64,000 bases of DNA from the NCBI GenBank assembly GCA_003952965.2, contig CM025852.1, forward strand, positions 19,913,279-19,977,278. The letters are read 5' to 3'. Each line of letters opens with the position of its first letter. Position 1 is the stretch's first letter. Positions 11,861-24,122 of this stretch are shown here, piece after piece. The notes under the pieces are model-generated. The model saw only the letters and a list, made by a program, of their open reading frames with translations. It made no database searches and was not told the origin of the DNA. A program made the position numbers and the translations under genes. Source of the stretch: Morella rubra (lineage: Eukaryota; Streptophyta; Magnoliopsida; Fagales; Myricaceae).

Positions 11861-14800
11861 GTATATTTTATTTTTTCGTTTCCAATACCATATTAAACTA
11901 GTTAGGAAGACTTGAGGCCGACGGAAACCTTCGTACTATGTTTGAAGACGTTGGACTCGATGCGCCATGTCTATGAAGCTCAACTCGACTGAAAGAGTAA
12001 AGGTTTTAAATGTTTGAACACTTGCAGAACTTAATCCGGCCTCAACAAACCTTTACCACTCGGGTTGGGGCTGAAGCCCCCGCAATGGAGAAGTCTGCTT
12101 ATAAATAGTTTCTTGTAAAGAACTAATGCAGTGATCAAGTACGTGAATAGGATGGCAACATCAATGGAGCCATGTCATACATGCCTTATGCTTGACTGTG
12201 AATCTGTCATTTACTCCAAAAATTTAAATTAATGTTAAGAAGATGTAAATTTTATTATTTAAATTATTCAAATCTCCTATATTAATGGAAGGGAACATCA
12301 ATATTTCAAGGTCTTTATATCTCCATTGGTCCTTATTGATACACGACAACAAAATTGGCTTTTTGACAAATTTTCGTCACCAAATCATTTCATCCCAAAA
12401 TATTTTAAAGTTTTCCAAAATATAATTATTTATAGCTAGTATTTTGGAAATGAGAAAATTTTATGGAATGCTCTTTACGAGGAGAGTCTCAATACAAGGA
12501 AAATTCCACAAAGTAGGAAGACATTTATTAGTGAAGAACTTCCACAAGCATTTGCTTTAGTGCAATGCTGGGCGGCTATGGTCCACCACGTGTGCACGCG
12601 CATGGTGTGGTGTTAGGGACCCCAGTCAAGGCTATCAAAACAACTTACCTAACCACCAAGTGGTCTGCACACGACCACACACAAAAATGAAGAACTCTAC
12701 AAGTTGTATTGAAAAAAATAACGTGGTCAAAGGATTATTAGTCCTAAAAATCACAAGATAAACATAAATAAAGATTATTAGTCTTTAAAACCACAAGATA
12801 AATCGTCTAAGGGTTATTAGTCCAAGTCCGCCCAAGCCAAGAAGGTTATTAGCCTCTAAAGTTGAATATTCAAACTAGGGTACTAGTCTAGAATGAATCC
12901 CAACAAGGTTGTTAACCCTGATCACCGAATAACATATATGTGCCTATGCTCGGCCAAAGTCTTAAAAACTCACAGGCTCTCCAAATCTCTGAATGAATTT
13001 CTCTTTAATGCGCCTAAGAGATACCTTTATAGGGCTCTTAGAGTTTAGGATTCTATCCCTAAAATATAAGAGATTACATCCCTTATTCAAATATTTAAAT
13101 AATCTAATCCTATATGACTTTCAAATCGCCTTTCTGGCCTAGAGTTTGAGAATTTATCTCTAAATTCTTGGAGATTTGAATTATAAACCTTATTCAACTA
13201 ATCCCCTAAACTTTATCTCTAAAATCTAGGAGAATTGAATTCAAATAAAACAACTTCTCAGATAGACTTCCCTAAAATGGCGCTACATTCAACAACCACT
13301 AAGGTCTTATGCCGGTGCCCTACGTGGGGGCGCCACCTCTAGTATATTTCTTCATTGATCCTGTGGTTTGTGTCGTGAATGCATTCCTTTACGCCTGCGA
13401 CTCACATGCCTTAGCTTCTCCCATGCGTTGACTTGGGTTTCTCTATCAATGAGCTCTAGGGTGCTAGTGGCGTATTGGAGCTAGGATCTGACCGTAGATT
13501 TTTTATCTTTTGATCGGACAGTCAGGTCTTGTTATTTTCAGCTTTGATGAAAATTCAATGGTTGGTTTGACTGATCGTTTAGATCGAAATGGTTAATTGA
13601 CCAAATCGTGGTAAATTAATGTGAACCACGTTGTTAGTGGTTTAGAGCAGTTAATTAAGTGCTAATGAATCACTTCAATTATATTTTGAATTTTTCTAAA
13701 AAGGAAGATAATTTTTTCTTATCCAATAATCAAAAAACATCAAGAAATCAGGATTCATCTTCGTTAATTGTGCAAAGAAGAATGTTCAATCCTCCAAACT
13801 ACATGTTCTATAGTCCACATATGTGTTTGATCATATGATAAGTATAGGGTATTTATTTAAAATAATAAAATTAAAATTAAAATCATAATGGAAGAAAATA
13901 TTGAATTATTGCCAACATATACAAAATTTCAATATCGCTTTACATTCATACGTTCACAGTCTTAATAAAACAAAATAAAAATACACAATAAACGTAGTTT
14001 TCACATAACAAACATGCTATGAGGGGATGTTAAAGAGAATCATCGAACAATGAACAACGCCTTAAAATCAAAGGACTTCCGAAGAAATCCAAATGATTTA
14101 GGGGATCAGGTAGGGTAAGTACTGACGTTGTGAGTTAGGGGAGAAATGAGCAGAAGACCGTCATATCCAGCTTGTACATACCTGATTGGATGATCCTTTG
14201 TCTATTTTTACGAGAGAATGTTTGTGGACAATGAATCGGCTTAATAGACTATCGATCACAATTTGTGATGAAAAATTGGTACATAATTGGTAACTTGCTC
14301 GAGCTATGACATTAAATGTGGACTTCTTTTTTATACTGTTCTCAAACCCCTTCGGTTAGATTGATGGTTGTTCCAGAAAAGGGCCATGGGTATCACCTGG
14401 TACGCAATCATCTGTTCATTTACGATAGTTGCCAATTATAGAGTATCACATTGCCCTTTGCAATTTGCATGAGCCATATTAATTGAGGAGACAGGATATA
14501 CCAAAATTGCCAATAATATTCCCGATTGGCCAGGGCTACTTTTCACGTACGCTCATCATCATGAATTGATCGAAGAGTGCATTGAAACAGCAATGTAATT
14601 TGCATTAATTGTAGGCAAAGTTAATTTCAAAGGATACGCAAAAAGCATGCAGTAAGCTGGCTTTTAGACAAGGAAACAAACATAACACTTGACCATATGA
14701 CCTAAACATACGACGGATCACATCCAGACTAATAGCTAGCTAATTCGTGACCATACCTTACCTGGCATCATATATATAAACTATCAAGCCTCTAATTAGA

Positions 14801-14889
14801 CCAGCTTGCACTCATTTCTTTTCCAACTGATGCAAGCTGTTTTTTATATACCCTTGAAACTCCTTCATGAAGAATAGCTTCGATGAAAT
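11861..14889. other. Intergenic region with an LTR-like tract
   Basis: No gene is supported. At 12500-13340 the sequence has LTR-like character: a minus-strand TATA-like CTATAAAGG near 13030 and four imperfect GGTTATTAGTCC-type repeats at about 12731-12855, spaced about 35-40 bp. Termini and target duplication were not found, so it is not called as an element. The rest is AT-rich. Confidence 0.35.
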
Positions 14890-15380
14890 TCAAGCATACC
14901 CACAAAAGCCGTGCATACACTTAACACCCTTCGTGCACTTCTTATTACACACCTGCCACAATGATTAGCAATAATTGTTAGCATTGTTGACACAGGTTCC
15001 ATTGCAACAACGCTCTCCTATCGTCTGCACTTCTTCCCACATCCGTTGCAGTTGTTCTCATCGGCAAGAACGTTTCGGCAAAGCATGTTGCAGGCTTGCA
15101 GATGTAGAGAAGGCTCGTCCCCTTCTTTGCTGATATGCCATTACATACGTTTTTCGTTGCGCGATTACATTTTGCACCAGCTTCCTTCATTACATTGGCC
15201 AAGAACCATGCTTCTTGATCTGAGAATGGGCAATATTTTGGGGTCCACTATGGATAACTCTCCTTTGTCTTCAATATCATTCGAGAACGCTAAGTACTGT
15301 GTGTGCAAAGCTAGGAGTAAAGGGATAAAGAAGGAAGACAAGGGTTGTGAACTTGAACAGAGTTGCAGCAATTCTTTCAC
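14890..15380 (-). pseudogene. STIG1-like relic, copy 2
   Basis: Every block of a STIG1 protein is present but in different frames. The N-terminal signal-peptide region ends YLAFSNDIEDKGE (frame from 15380). The middle reads NVCNGISAKKGTSLLY in a second frame. The tail encodes a block equivalent to KGVKC...FCGYA, ending with TGA at 14890-14892. At least two frameshifts and an in-frame stop are visible. The upstream flank resembles that of copy 1 (GAGTGTAAACAGAGGGAGG, then TGGTGGG), so promoter and gene were duplicated together. Confidence 0.85.
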
Positions 15381-16187
15381 GAAGATGAGGATTGCTTACA
15401 TGAGTGTAAACAGAGGGAGGTGGTGGGTACTATTAATTAGCAGCAAGTTTTTCATAAAACGTTACACGACCTTGTGAAGGGTATGTTTTCTTTTTTCCTG
15501 CAAGTGGTAATAAACATCGAATTGACTCATGACCTAATATGAGCTTTTGAAGTTGGTGCCATGTTCTAGATTTCCAGCTAAAGCCCACCGAAAGATGCTA
15601 GCTGACTAAATCCATTGGAAATTATAACTTTCCGAGTAAATTACTCCTCCTTCTAGTTTTCACGACAAGGTTGCGACTTAGAACCAATCTGTCTTAAATT
15701 TATAAAGCAACTATGAATATGAGGTCCCAGAAACTTCCTTGACTATATACCAAGTGGGTACATTGAATTACCTGTAAATTCTTACTGTATATATATTTCT
15801 AATTCCATTATTATACCTTGCATTACTTAATTAGAGTTTTAAGCCATTTATTTATACAAACTCTTCAGCGTGCGCTGAACAATTCGTTGACAAATATCAT
15901 AAGAGACGAGTCCTTGGAAGCATGAAATAAGGATTTCCTCATCAAAAAAGAAGAGGCACTAGTATAATCGCATAAATTTAAAGGAACATTTTTTATTCCC
16001 CACTTCTTTCGGATGAACAAAACTTGGGCTATAGTCCTCAAATAAACGTAGTCTACAATGTGTAAAACGAATCACCAAAATAACAATACAACAGATTAAT
16101 AACACTTAATATTTCCCGTAGGCTTTAATATATGACATTCACGCGGTTGAGTCGTTGCCTCGGTACAATACCCAAAGATCAACCAGT
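15381..16187. other. Intergenic region
   Basis: It holds the former promoter of the STIG1 relic (to about 15450) and AT-rich sequence with no recognisable gene. Around 16106-16157 are short stretches that recur near 18292-18340 and 19015-19033 (TCACGCGGTTGAGTCGTTG), fragments of local duplications. Confidence 0.4.
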
Positions 16188-18200
16188 CACCAATTTCGAC
16201 AAGAAAATAGAAACTAAACCCTTGACTCTAATCATTGAATGGAAATAGAAACCCGACACCAACAGCCAATGACTGGCACGAAAATAAAAATCCAAGAACC
16301 ATTTGGGCAGAACACAAAACCCTCTAATATTGGAGAGAAGTTACAGTGATGAGGAGAATGGTCCTAGTCATATCAACAGACTGAGCTTCATCAAGATCCA
16401 TCAAACCCCTAGTCACATTTCACCGATTCCCCTAACAACCAAACACTTCACAATTACAAACTAAAATAGAGAAATATCTCCAGACGGAGAATGGCGTTGG
16501 AGAAAAAATACTAAGAAATCTCATGCCCTCTTGTTGATCATGGCTGTACTGGTGCTTAATTAATTCTCCGATCACATCGCTTTGTACAGAGCTTTCCAAG
16601 TCAAAATTGCATCTTCACTCAGAGAACTGGAATCTAGAGAGAGAGGACGGAGAAGGGAGGGGAAGCGGCCAAAGGAACAAGAGAAGAAATATGATTGTGT
16701 TAATTAAGATGGATGGTCGAAATGTGGGTTAGGGCAAAAATGGCTGAAACACCACCATATCATGGCCGCCTCCTTGTTCGTCCCAAAATTCGTGCTTAAT
16801 GATCATTACACAAAATTGTCGATAAAATGTTATCGGCGAGAACACATCGGAGTATCAGTTATGTCGACATAACAGTATAGCGACATAATTAAGTATTAGT
16901 CGTTAAAAGTACAAATTTAATAAATATTTAGTAACCACTTTTTAATTATTGTCGTTAAAGATATATTAGCCACAAAACTAATTTCATCGCTAATAGTTCC
17001 GTTGCAAAAACTTTTCTTGATGGAAAATTCCCGTCTTCAGAACTACAAATCTCGTTGTTATCTTCTTATACGTACGTACGTGTGATCAAATTATTGTGGT
17101 TGCTAAAAATATTATTTGCCACGAATTCTAATATTATTCTGTCACCATTTGGTGCATGCACTTGCTGCGACCAAAATAAATCTGTCATTAAAAATTTGGT
17201 CACTAAAACCGATACTGTAATGTGCAATCTCTTTTGAGATTATCCCTATATGAGTGAAATTAAAGCAACATGGTTACGCAGAAGGGAAAGGAGATTAAGC
17301 GTTAACATCAACATTTTGAAAGAAGCACCATGAAAATGAAAATTGTCACATCATAGATTCATATGATGTATTCGCATAAACAAATATTGGTTATCCTGTA
17401 GGGATATGCAGATACAGATCATAATATATAGAACATTAATTCAGTCTTCCTGATGATAATAAGTTATCCAAAGTCTTACATACAACCTGATTTATCACAG
17501 AACTTATTGGACGTTTTATCTCAAAAACTCATTGACAAATATATTCAAGCATACCCACAATATCCGTAGTGACACTTGACACCGTGCTTACACTTTTTAT
17601 AACAGTTGCCGCAATGATTAGCATTGTGGACGACATTGGTACAGGTTCCATTGCAGCAAAGCTCTCCTTGTTTGCACTTTTTTCCGCATCGGCCGCAGTT
17701 GTTCTGATCCTTAAGAACGTTACGGCAATGCTTCTTGCAGCACTGGAAAAAGCACGTCCCCTTGTTTGCTGATACCCCATTACATACTCTGAGCTTATCG
17801 GGATGGCAGAATGCGCCTTCCTGTATCACACTGGTCAGGAACCGGCTTCTTGATCTGAGATCGGGCACTGGGGAGTCAAGTACGTACTCTATATCTTCAT
17901 CATCTTCGATGTCCTCAGAGAAGGCTACCTGAGAATTCAAAGTAAGGAGCAGAGCTGGGAGAATTAGGGAGAGAATGGTGGTAACCTTGAGAAGAGTGGC
18001 AGCCATTCTCTCTCGCAGATTGGGATTGCCCTACGGGAATCTAAACTGAGGGAGATAGCTGGGGGTGTTATAACTTGTAAGCTGCAATTATTGTAGAAAA
18101 TATTCCGTGGTCTTATCTAGGGAGGTGATATTGTTTTTGTTGACTCTTGCAGCCAGTTGTAATGATCACTAATAAATAGCTAGCTGGGCATTGGAAGTGG
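16188..18200. repeat. Segmental duplication, copy A (carries intact STIG1)
   Basis: This is a direct repeat of 20788-24315. Shared blocks are 16188-16365 with 20790-20975, 16893-17250 with 21045-21355, and 17255-18200 with 23385-24315. The last block holds the STIG1 gene and is nearly identical. Copy A has about 450 bp (16370-16890) with no counterpart in copy B. Copy B has the 2-kb Mutator-like insertion. Confidence 0.8.
17545..18006 (-). CDS. STIG1-like secreted cysteine-rich protein, copy 3
   Basis: Single exon, 153 aa. A hydrophobic signal peptide (about residues 1-29, ending VAFS) is followed by an acidic linker (EDIEDDEDIEYVL), LRSRSRFL, and a C-terminal cysteine-rich domain with 17 cysteines. 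That is one more than copy 1, from the segment KGTCFFQCC. The end YGYCGYA is identical to copy 1. As a family member it should be secreted to the apoplast and act as a signalling peptide or protein; its specific role is unknown. The ATG at 18006 is the first in frame, and a TATA-like GTTATAAC lies about 62 bp upstream. This is the functional-looking partner of the frameshifted copy at 23662-24122. Confidence 0.88.
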   Translation of the reverse strand: MAATLLKVTTILSLILPALLLTLNSQVAFSEDIEDDEDIEYVLDSPVPDLRSRSRFLTSVIQEGAFCHPDKLRVCNGVSANKGTCFFQCCKKHCRNVLKDQNNCGRCGKKCKQGELCCNGTCTNVVHNANHCGNCYKKCKHGVKCHYGYCGYA

Positions 18201-19694
18201 TCGAGTTAAGCTCTGAACCAATCGGTAATGATGCTTGCTTATCCAGATTCTCACCAAAGCACATTAATATAAAGATCATACACAGGATTAAGACCCGTAA
18301 TTCCCGTAGGTTTAATATATATATATGACATATTCATAGTACTCGTGGATACATAGAGGTGGGCAAAAACTCAACGACCCAACCTCTTGATCCAGAACCA
18401 ACATGGTTCAATCAGAACGGATCGGGTTACCTCATGTTCATGTTTTGAAAACATAAATCTTAGGAAAATTGGATATTTTTTTTTTAATTTCTCTTATAAC
18501 TCTAGTTAAATGACACTGTTTCAATGCCAATGGAGCACATTACAAAAAAAAAAAAGGGTACCTTGTAGGAGTCAATTGCCAAGAGTTGTAATTTGGTAGA
18601 TAAATACAAATGTGGTGATAATTTAGAATAATTGTTGGAACAAGTGGCTTTAATTCTCTGTTGAGAGTATGAAATATAATAGTTTTTTTTTTTTTTTTTT
18701 TGCACATAATTTAGTTTGTTTACTTATAATTGGCACATGAATGTCTCACAGACGTAACCAGCTGGACCCGAGTTTTATCCTTTTTGGAATCATGTTAATT
18801 AGCGCGAAGAATTACGGGGTCTAACCGAGACATAGATATCTTTATGAGATCTAAAAAATTACCGAACAAAACCGCAAAACTCTAAAATATGGCTATTTAC
18901 ACGATATTATTACTTAAGTCGTTGACCTGATAAGTTTAGACCGAATAAAAACAGAACGTTTGTTCCCAGTGCCGTACAACTGTACACGTCTAAGAGCGAA
19001 ACTGCGAGTGCGAATCACGCGGTTGAGTCGTTGGCTCGTTGGCCGTTGCACATGGCCACGTTACTTCTCCTTCCGTTTTTTTTTGTTTTTTTTTTGGGGG
19101 GGGGTGGGTAAAGTTTCCCCAAAGTCCAACCTAAATTACGCATTTACCCCTGTTTATTAGTTTTTGGGTTAAAAAATTAAAAAATATAAGTCTTCTTTCT
19201 CGTATTCTTTTAGGGCTTCACGAGTCTTTTCATAAAGAAAACAAAAATGGCACGTCGAATGCACATATATAGTTGGGTGACTGGGTCCATGTTCGCCACG
19301 TGCATGACGCAAGAAGAAGACATTCCTTTCTAATTCTACATTTTTAGTAACCAAAAGTCAATTAATTTATATTCATACCCATGAACTTCAACTTTGATGA
19401 ATTCGCTAGTCAACGATTCCAGTTCAAATGAAGAATAGACAAAAACATCTCCACCGGTTTCTACAAGGAAAAAAATGGATTTTTTATTATTTAATAATTT
19501 ACAAATAAAACCTTTTAAAAAATGATAATCGAATCCTTTCAAGTATGGAGTTCACATGCAACAGTAACATGATTTGGAGCCAACTCTATGCATGACCACA
19601 GAGCAAATATATAACCCATTGGAGTAGCCCAACACATACCTGATCTACAAAGCAAAAACAAAAAAAAAAATTATCATTAACACAAACTCAAACT
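18201..19694. other. Intergenic region, AT-rich
   Basis: No gene supported. A T-run lies at about 18682-18700. The phrase GAGGTGGGCAAAAACTC near 18356 resembles ends of hAT-type MITEs, but no partner end was found. A poly-T/poly-G tract is at about 19076-19105. Confidence 0.35.
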
Positions 19695-19988
19695 TCACAC
19701 TAACCACGCTGCTCTAAGTAGCTTGTTAATTGTTCGTTTATCACTAAAATGGCCATAAATCTCAGAGCATGAAGAAAAGCAATATCCAATAAAACTTTCT
19801 GTTAGATTAAGTATTTCAATTAGAGTATTAATTTCTGCTTTCGCTAAGGATTTTAAAACTTTTAATTTCAAAAATAAATCCAAATCATCAATGTCAAAAT
19901 GCCTGACATGCTTAAAAAATTTTCCATACGAAGATTTTTTTTTATTAGCACAATCATTAAAAGATCTTAATCTTTCAAGACCAAACAA
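19695..19988 (-). pseudogene. hAT transposase fragment (ZMYM-like type)
   Basis: The 97-codon frame contains FDIDDLDLFLKLKVLKSL and then AEINTLIEILNL. This matches the pattern just before the dimerisation domain of plant hAT transposases of the zinc-finger MYM-like group (DIDGxDLFxELKVL...TPIxVLN, recalled from family knowledge). Only this piece is present, with no catalytic domain or dimerisation core. It is a dead remnant. The match is by pattern, not by alignment. Confidence 0.45.
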
Positions 19989-20787
19989 AAAACTGAAAAT
20001 GTAATAGTACTTTGAAAATAGTTCAAACCTATTTCAATTTTGAGAACTAAATAAGTAATTGTGGTGCTAGATTTTAGAAGAAAAATTTCTAGAGAGTGGT
20101 GCAATTGTTTAGAAAAAAAGGGACTGTAAAGCTATTATTATTGCTAAGATGCTTTGGTTTTTTTTTTTTTTTCAATTTCAATTTTGTAAACTAATTATGG
20201 TCCTATCTGCTAGGCTAAGTTATATTCTCATATCAGCTTTAGGCTTTTTTTTTTTTTTTCAAAACTTCAAATTTATAAAAGTGCTTCCTATTTTTAAGGT
20301 TATAATATAGAGCTTTTATAATTAGAGTATTAGGCGATTGTCTCACCCGACTATCTATCTGAGCAGCCGCATGACAAGGCATGTGACACAGCTCTAAAAT
20401 GAATGAGCTCTGCAACAAATTACCTTCAAAGAATAATGCAATTTTCCCCGTTTATCACTTTACCCTATTTTTTATATCAGAAAACAAAGAATTATATATA
20501 CACCATAATCTCAATTCTCAAACACTGAAAAAACACAGAGCAGCACTTACAGCGGATGAAGATCAGGATTTCACAAATATATTCCAGAACATGTGCGGCC
20601 TCCTTCCGAAACTCTTGGGGGGCCGTTGTAGGAGGGACGAAGCAACGAGCAATGATATTCAAGCTTTAATGTTTTCTCTAGGATTTAAAATTTCATTTCT
20701 GAAGCTTTTTCAATGTTTTCTCACGTACATACGGAAAAATACAAGCGAGTTTGCAGTAATTGAGATAAAATTATGCTTTCCATTTCT
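19989..20787. other. Intergenic region
   Basis: AT-rich sequence with T-runs at about 20159-20172 and 20246-20260. An open frame at 20399-20818 (139 codons) has no recognisable domain and overlaps the start of duplicated non-coding sequence, so it is not called. Confidence 0.35.
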
Positions 20788-21356
20788 TCACGTCACCAAT
20801 TTCGACAAGAAAAATTAGAAACAAAACCCTCAACTCCGACCATTCAATGGAAATCGAAACCCCACGTCAACAGCTAATGACGAACGAAAATAAATATCCA
20901 AGAACCATTTGGGCACAACACATGAAGTCCCGTAAAATCGGGGAAAAAAGTTACAGTGATGAGGAGAATGGTCAAAAATCCCGTACTATTGGTGTGACCA
21001 CAGAGCGGTAAGTCGAAACAACAATATTATATATAAATATAATATATTAGTCGTTAAAAGTATAAATTTAATAAATGTTTAGCAACCACAGTGTTAAAAG
21101 ACATATTAGCGACGAAATTAAATTCGTTGCAATAACTTTCTTGATGGTTAACATTTCCGTAGTCAAAACTACGAATCTCGTTATTATCTTCTTATACGTG
21201 TGGCCAAATTACAGTGGTTTTTAAAAATATTATTTGCAACAAATTTTAATACTGTCACTACAGGTGACTTGTTGCGACCAAAATAAATTTGTCATTAAAA
21301 ATTTGGTCACTAAAACCCTTTTGAGATTATCACTACATAAGTGCTATTAAATTAAG

Positions 21357-23357
21357 GGCTAAAATATAAGGCATGTCCCTGCATTTTAACTTTTTTTCCT
21401 AAAAATGCCCATAGGGTAGGTTTTATTGTCCCATCGTCCTTGGGATTTGATGTGATTCCTAGCCATGTTCCTTCATCTATTTCCGTCCAAAAACTGACGG
21501 AAGTTGCTAACGTGTTAAACTTCATACACGTCATGTCCTTTAATAACTCAACACGTGTCCGTCTCTACCTAATTTGCATGCCACGCTAGCAAAGTCAGCT
21601 GAAATGTCCATAATGCCCCTGTCATGTCATTTAATGAATTTGTGCAAATCTCTAAAGGACCCCTGCCCTCTTTACTTCGACGTCGACTATCTCTTCACTT
21701 TCAAAGAACTAATTTTCTCCCCAATTGTGCTGATTAAACCCTAGGTCAACCAAAACTCTGGTAGAAGAAGAATGAGAGAAAATGAAAATAGGAAGGACGT
21801 CAAGGAATTAAAAGTCTACGTCTTTTTGTTTTCTCTCTTTTTCCAAACAAGAGAAATTTCATTCTTTGGTAGAAGAATGGTGACCTGAAATCAATCTTTC
21901 GTAGAACAATGGTACCTCTCTCAGATTGATGATAATCATCCTGCTCTTTGGTGTGCTTGAGGAAAAAGAAAATCTTGTACAAACACTCCGAAATTTCGAC
22001 AGCCCAATATATTATTACGTTGATATCTACTTTCCTCTTTTTCATTTTTACCTTTTTGGAAATAAATGTCTACTAAAAGAAGAGAGATTAACTATAACCA
22101 GGGCCGGCTCAAGGGTAAGGCAACTTAGGCAATAGCCTAAGGCCTCACCTTGAGCAAGGCCCCATAAAGAGCAAAAAATAATTTTTTTGTGTGCCGTAGA
22201 TAACTTAAGAAATAAAAATACAACTAAGTTAAGGAAAAAAGAAAAGAAAAAGGAATGAAGATGCAATCTTTTCATATTTTTTATCATGAGCAGATTGTCT
22301 TTTTGCTCATCAAATGATATGTTTCTCTCAGACCTTCTAATTATTTTTCAGATTTCTGAACTTTGCTCAAAGAGAAAAAATACCCTATAAATTTATTAAC
22401 TGTGTGAGTTATGAGGCTTGATGTCATGTATGAGAGTTCTATGAAAATAATTAATGGGACCTTTGAATATTTATATTAAATTTAATAATTTTCAGATAAT
22501 TTTAAATATTTTATATTAAAATTTATATAAAAGCCTACTAGTTTAGATGGCCTTAGGCCTCCATATGGCTTGAGCCGGCCCTGACTATAGCTAAAAACAG
22601 TGCTTCCTTCAGCCAACTTAAATGATCAAAATATGATTTGGGAAGATTAAAGACGAGTGCTGGGAGGATAAATGACAAGGATTGGTGATTCGGGCCGGGG
22701 CTTGCAGGACATGGAGTGACAATTGACAGCAGGAATAGATGGACCTGGATGCTCCCTCTCTTGCTTTTGCGCGTTCGACGAGTAGAAGTCTCGACTCAAC
22801 TCTGAAAGCCAATTCTTCGCATTTCTGTGAGCAAAGTCTGAAAACCTGTTCAATCGTGCGAGGGGCGGCCTGGCTCATCTGGGTCATAGTTGGGAAAGCT
22901 ACCATGCTCGTGAACATCCATGTCGCAAGACATCTAAAAAGGATGCCGGTATGGGGCGGATGCTCGTTGATTTATTCAGTTTCCAGCCAAATTAGGGGCG
23001 GAGAGGATGGTGGTATTTACACAGATGGTCGACGTCGAAGTGAAGAGGGTAGGGGTCCTTTAGAGATTTGCACAAATTCATTAAATAACATGGTAGTGGC
23101 ATTATGGACATTTCAGGTGACTTTGCTGGTGTGGCATGCACATTAGGCAGAGATGGACACATGTTGAGTTATTAGAGGACATGGCATATATGGAGTTTAA
23201 CACGTCAGCAACGTTCGTCAGTTTTTAGACGGAAATTGAATGGAGGGACATGGTTGGAGATCACATTAAACCCCAAGGACGGCAGGACAATAAAACCTAT
23301 CCTAGAGGCATTTCCAAAAAAAAAGTTAAACCACAGGACACGCTTTATATTTTAGCC
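21357..23357. mobile_element. Non-autonomous Mutator-like element with 335-bp inverted repeats
   Basis: The termini GGCTAAAATATAAGGC and the reverse complement of the right end GGCTAAAATATAAAGC begin long inverted repeats, 21357-21692 and 23023-23357. They are collinear to the shared block CTCTAAAGGACCCCT and GACGTCGAC. Flanking 9-bp direct repeats are TAAATTAAG (21348-21356) and TAAATTAAA (23358-23366), with one mismatch. There is no transposase frame. The interior holds an hAT-type MITE and about 840 bp of other sequence, including a 99-codon minus frame at 22618-22917 of unknown origin that could be a captured fragment. Confidence 0.87.
22099..22583. mobile_element. hAT-type MITE nested in the Mutator-like element
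   Basis: The ends are CAGGGCCGGCTCAAG and its inverse CTTGAGCCGGCCCTG. A further inner match (GCCTAAGGCC and GGCCTTAGGC) extends the inverted repeats. Flanking 8-bp direct repeats are ACTATAAC (22091-22098) and ACTATAGC (22584-22591), with one mismatch. An 8-bp duplication and CAGGG-type ends are typical of hAT elements. Length is 485 bp, non-coding and AT-rich. Confidence 0.88.
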
Positions 23358-23661
23358 TAAATTAAACAATATAGTTAAGCAAGAGGAGAAAGGAGATCGT
23401 AAACATTAACTATCAACATTAATTTGAAAGAAGCACCATGAAAATGAAAATTAATGTCGCATCATAGATTCATGAAGCATTCGCATAAAAAAAAAATATT
23501 GGTTATCCTGTAAACAAATTATCGCATTATACAGATCATCATTACAGAACATTAAGTCTTCCTGATGATAAGTTATATATCCGAAGTACTACATACAACT
23601 TCTTTATTACAGAACTTACTGGGTACTACGTTTTATCTCAAAAACTCCTTGACAAATATAT

Positions 23662-24122
23662 TCAAGCATACCCACAATATCCGTAGTGACACTTGACACC
23701 GTGCTTACATTTTTTTGAACACTTGCCACAATGATTAGCATTGTGGAGGACATTGGTACAGGTTCATTGCAGCAACGCTCTCCTTGTTTGCACTTTTTCC
23801 CGCATTGGCCGCAGTTGTTCTGATCCTTAAGAACATTACGGCAATGCTTCTTGCAGCACTGGAAAAAGCACGTTCCCTTGTTTGCTGATACCCCATTACA
23901 TATTCTGTGCTTATCGGGATGGCAGAATGCGCCTTCCTGTATCACACTGGTCAGGAACCGGCTTCTTGATCTGAGATCGGGCACTGGGGAGTCAAGTACG
24001 TACTCTATGTCTTCATCATCTTCGATGTCCTCTGAGAAGGCTACCTGAGAATTCAAAGTAAGGAGCAGAGCTGGGAGAATTAGGGAGAGAATGGTGGTAA
24101 CCTTGAGAAGAGTGGCAGCCAT
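23662..24122 (-). pseudogene. STIG1-like copy 4 with a single-base deletion
   Basis: Nearly identical to the intact copy at 17545-18006, with the same signal peptide and acidic linker. One C is missing at about 23766-23769, where the intact copy has GGTTCCATTGC and this copy GGTTCATTGC. The deletion shifts the frame after the RCCN segment, so the last cysteines and the GYCGYA end are replaced by an unrelated tail running to a stop at 23616. The expected stop is still present out of frame at 23662-23664. It is otherwise undamaged, so the break is recent (or a sequencing error). The promoter with GTTATAAC is retained. Confidence 0.85.

Noticed and set aside
12500..13340. Possible solo LTR
   Set aside because: A TATA-like site and repeated GGTTATTAGTCC phrases are present, but I could not find TG...CA termini with a target duplication.
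20399..20818. Plus-strand 139-codon frame (contains FTNIFQNMCGLLPKLLGG)
   Set aside because: No domain recognised. Its 3' part overlaps non-coding sequence duplicated from 16188, and no splice or promoter support is seen.
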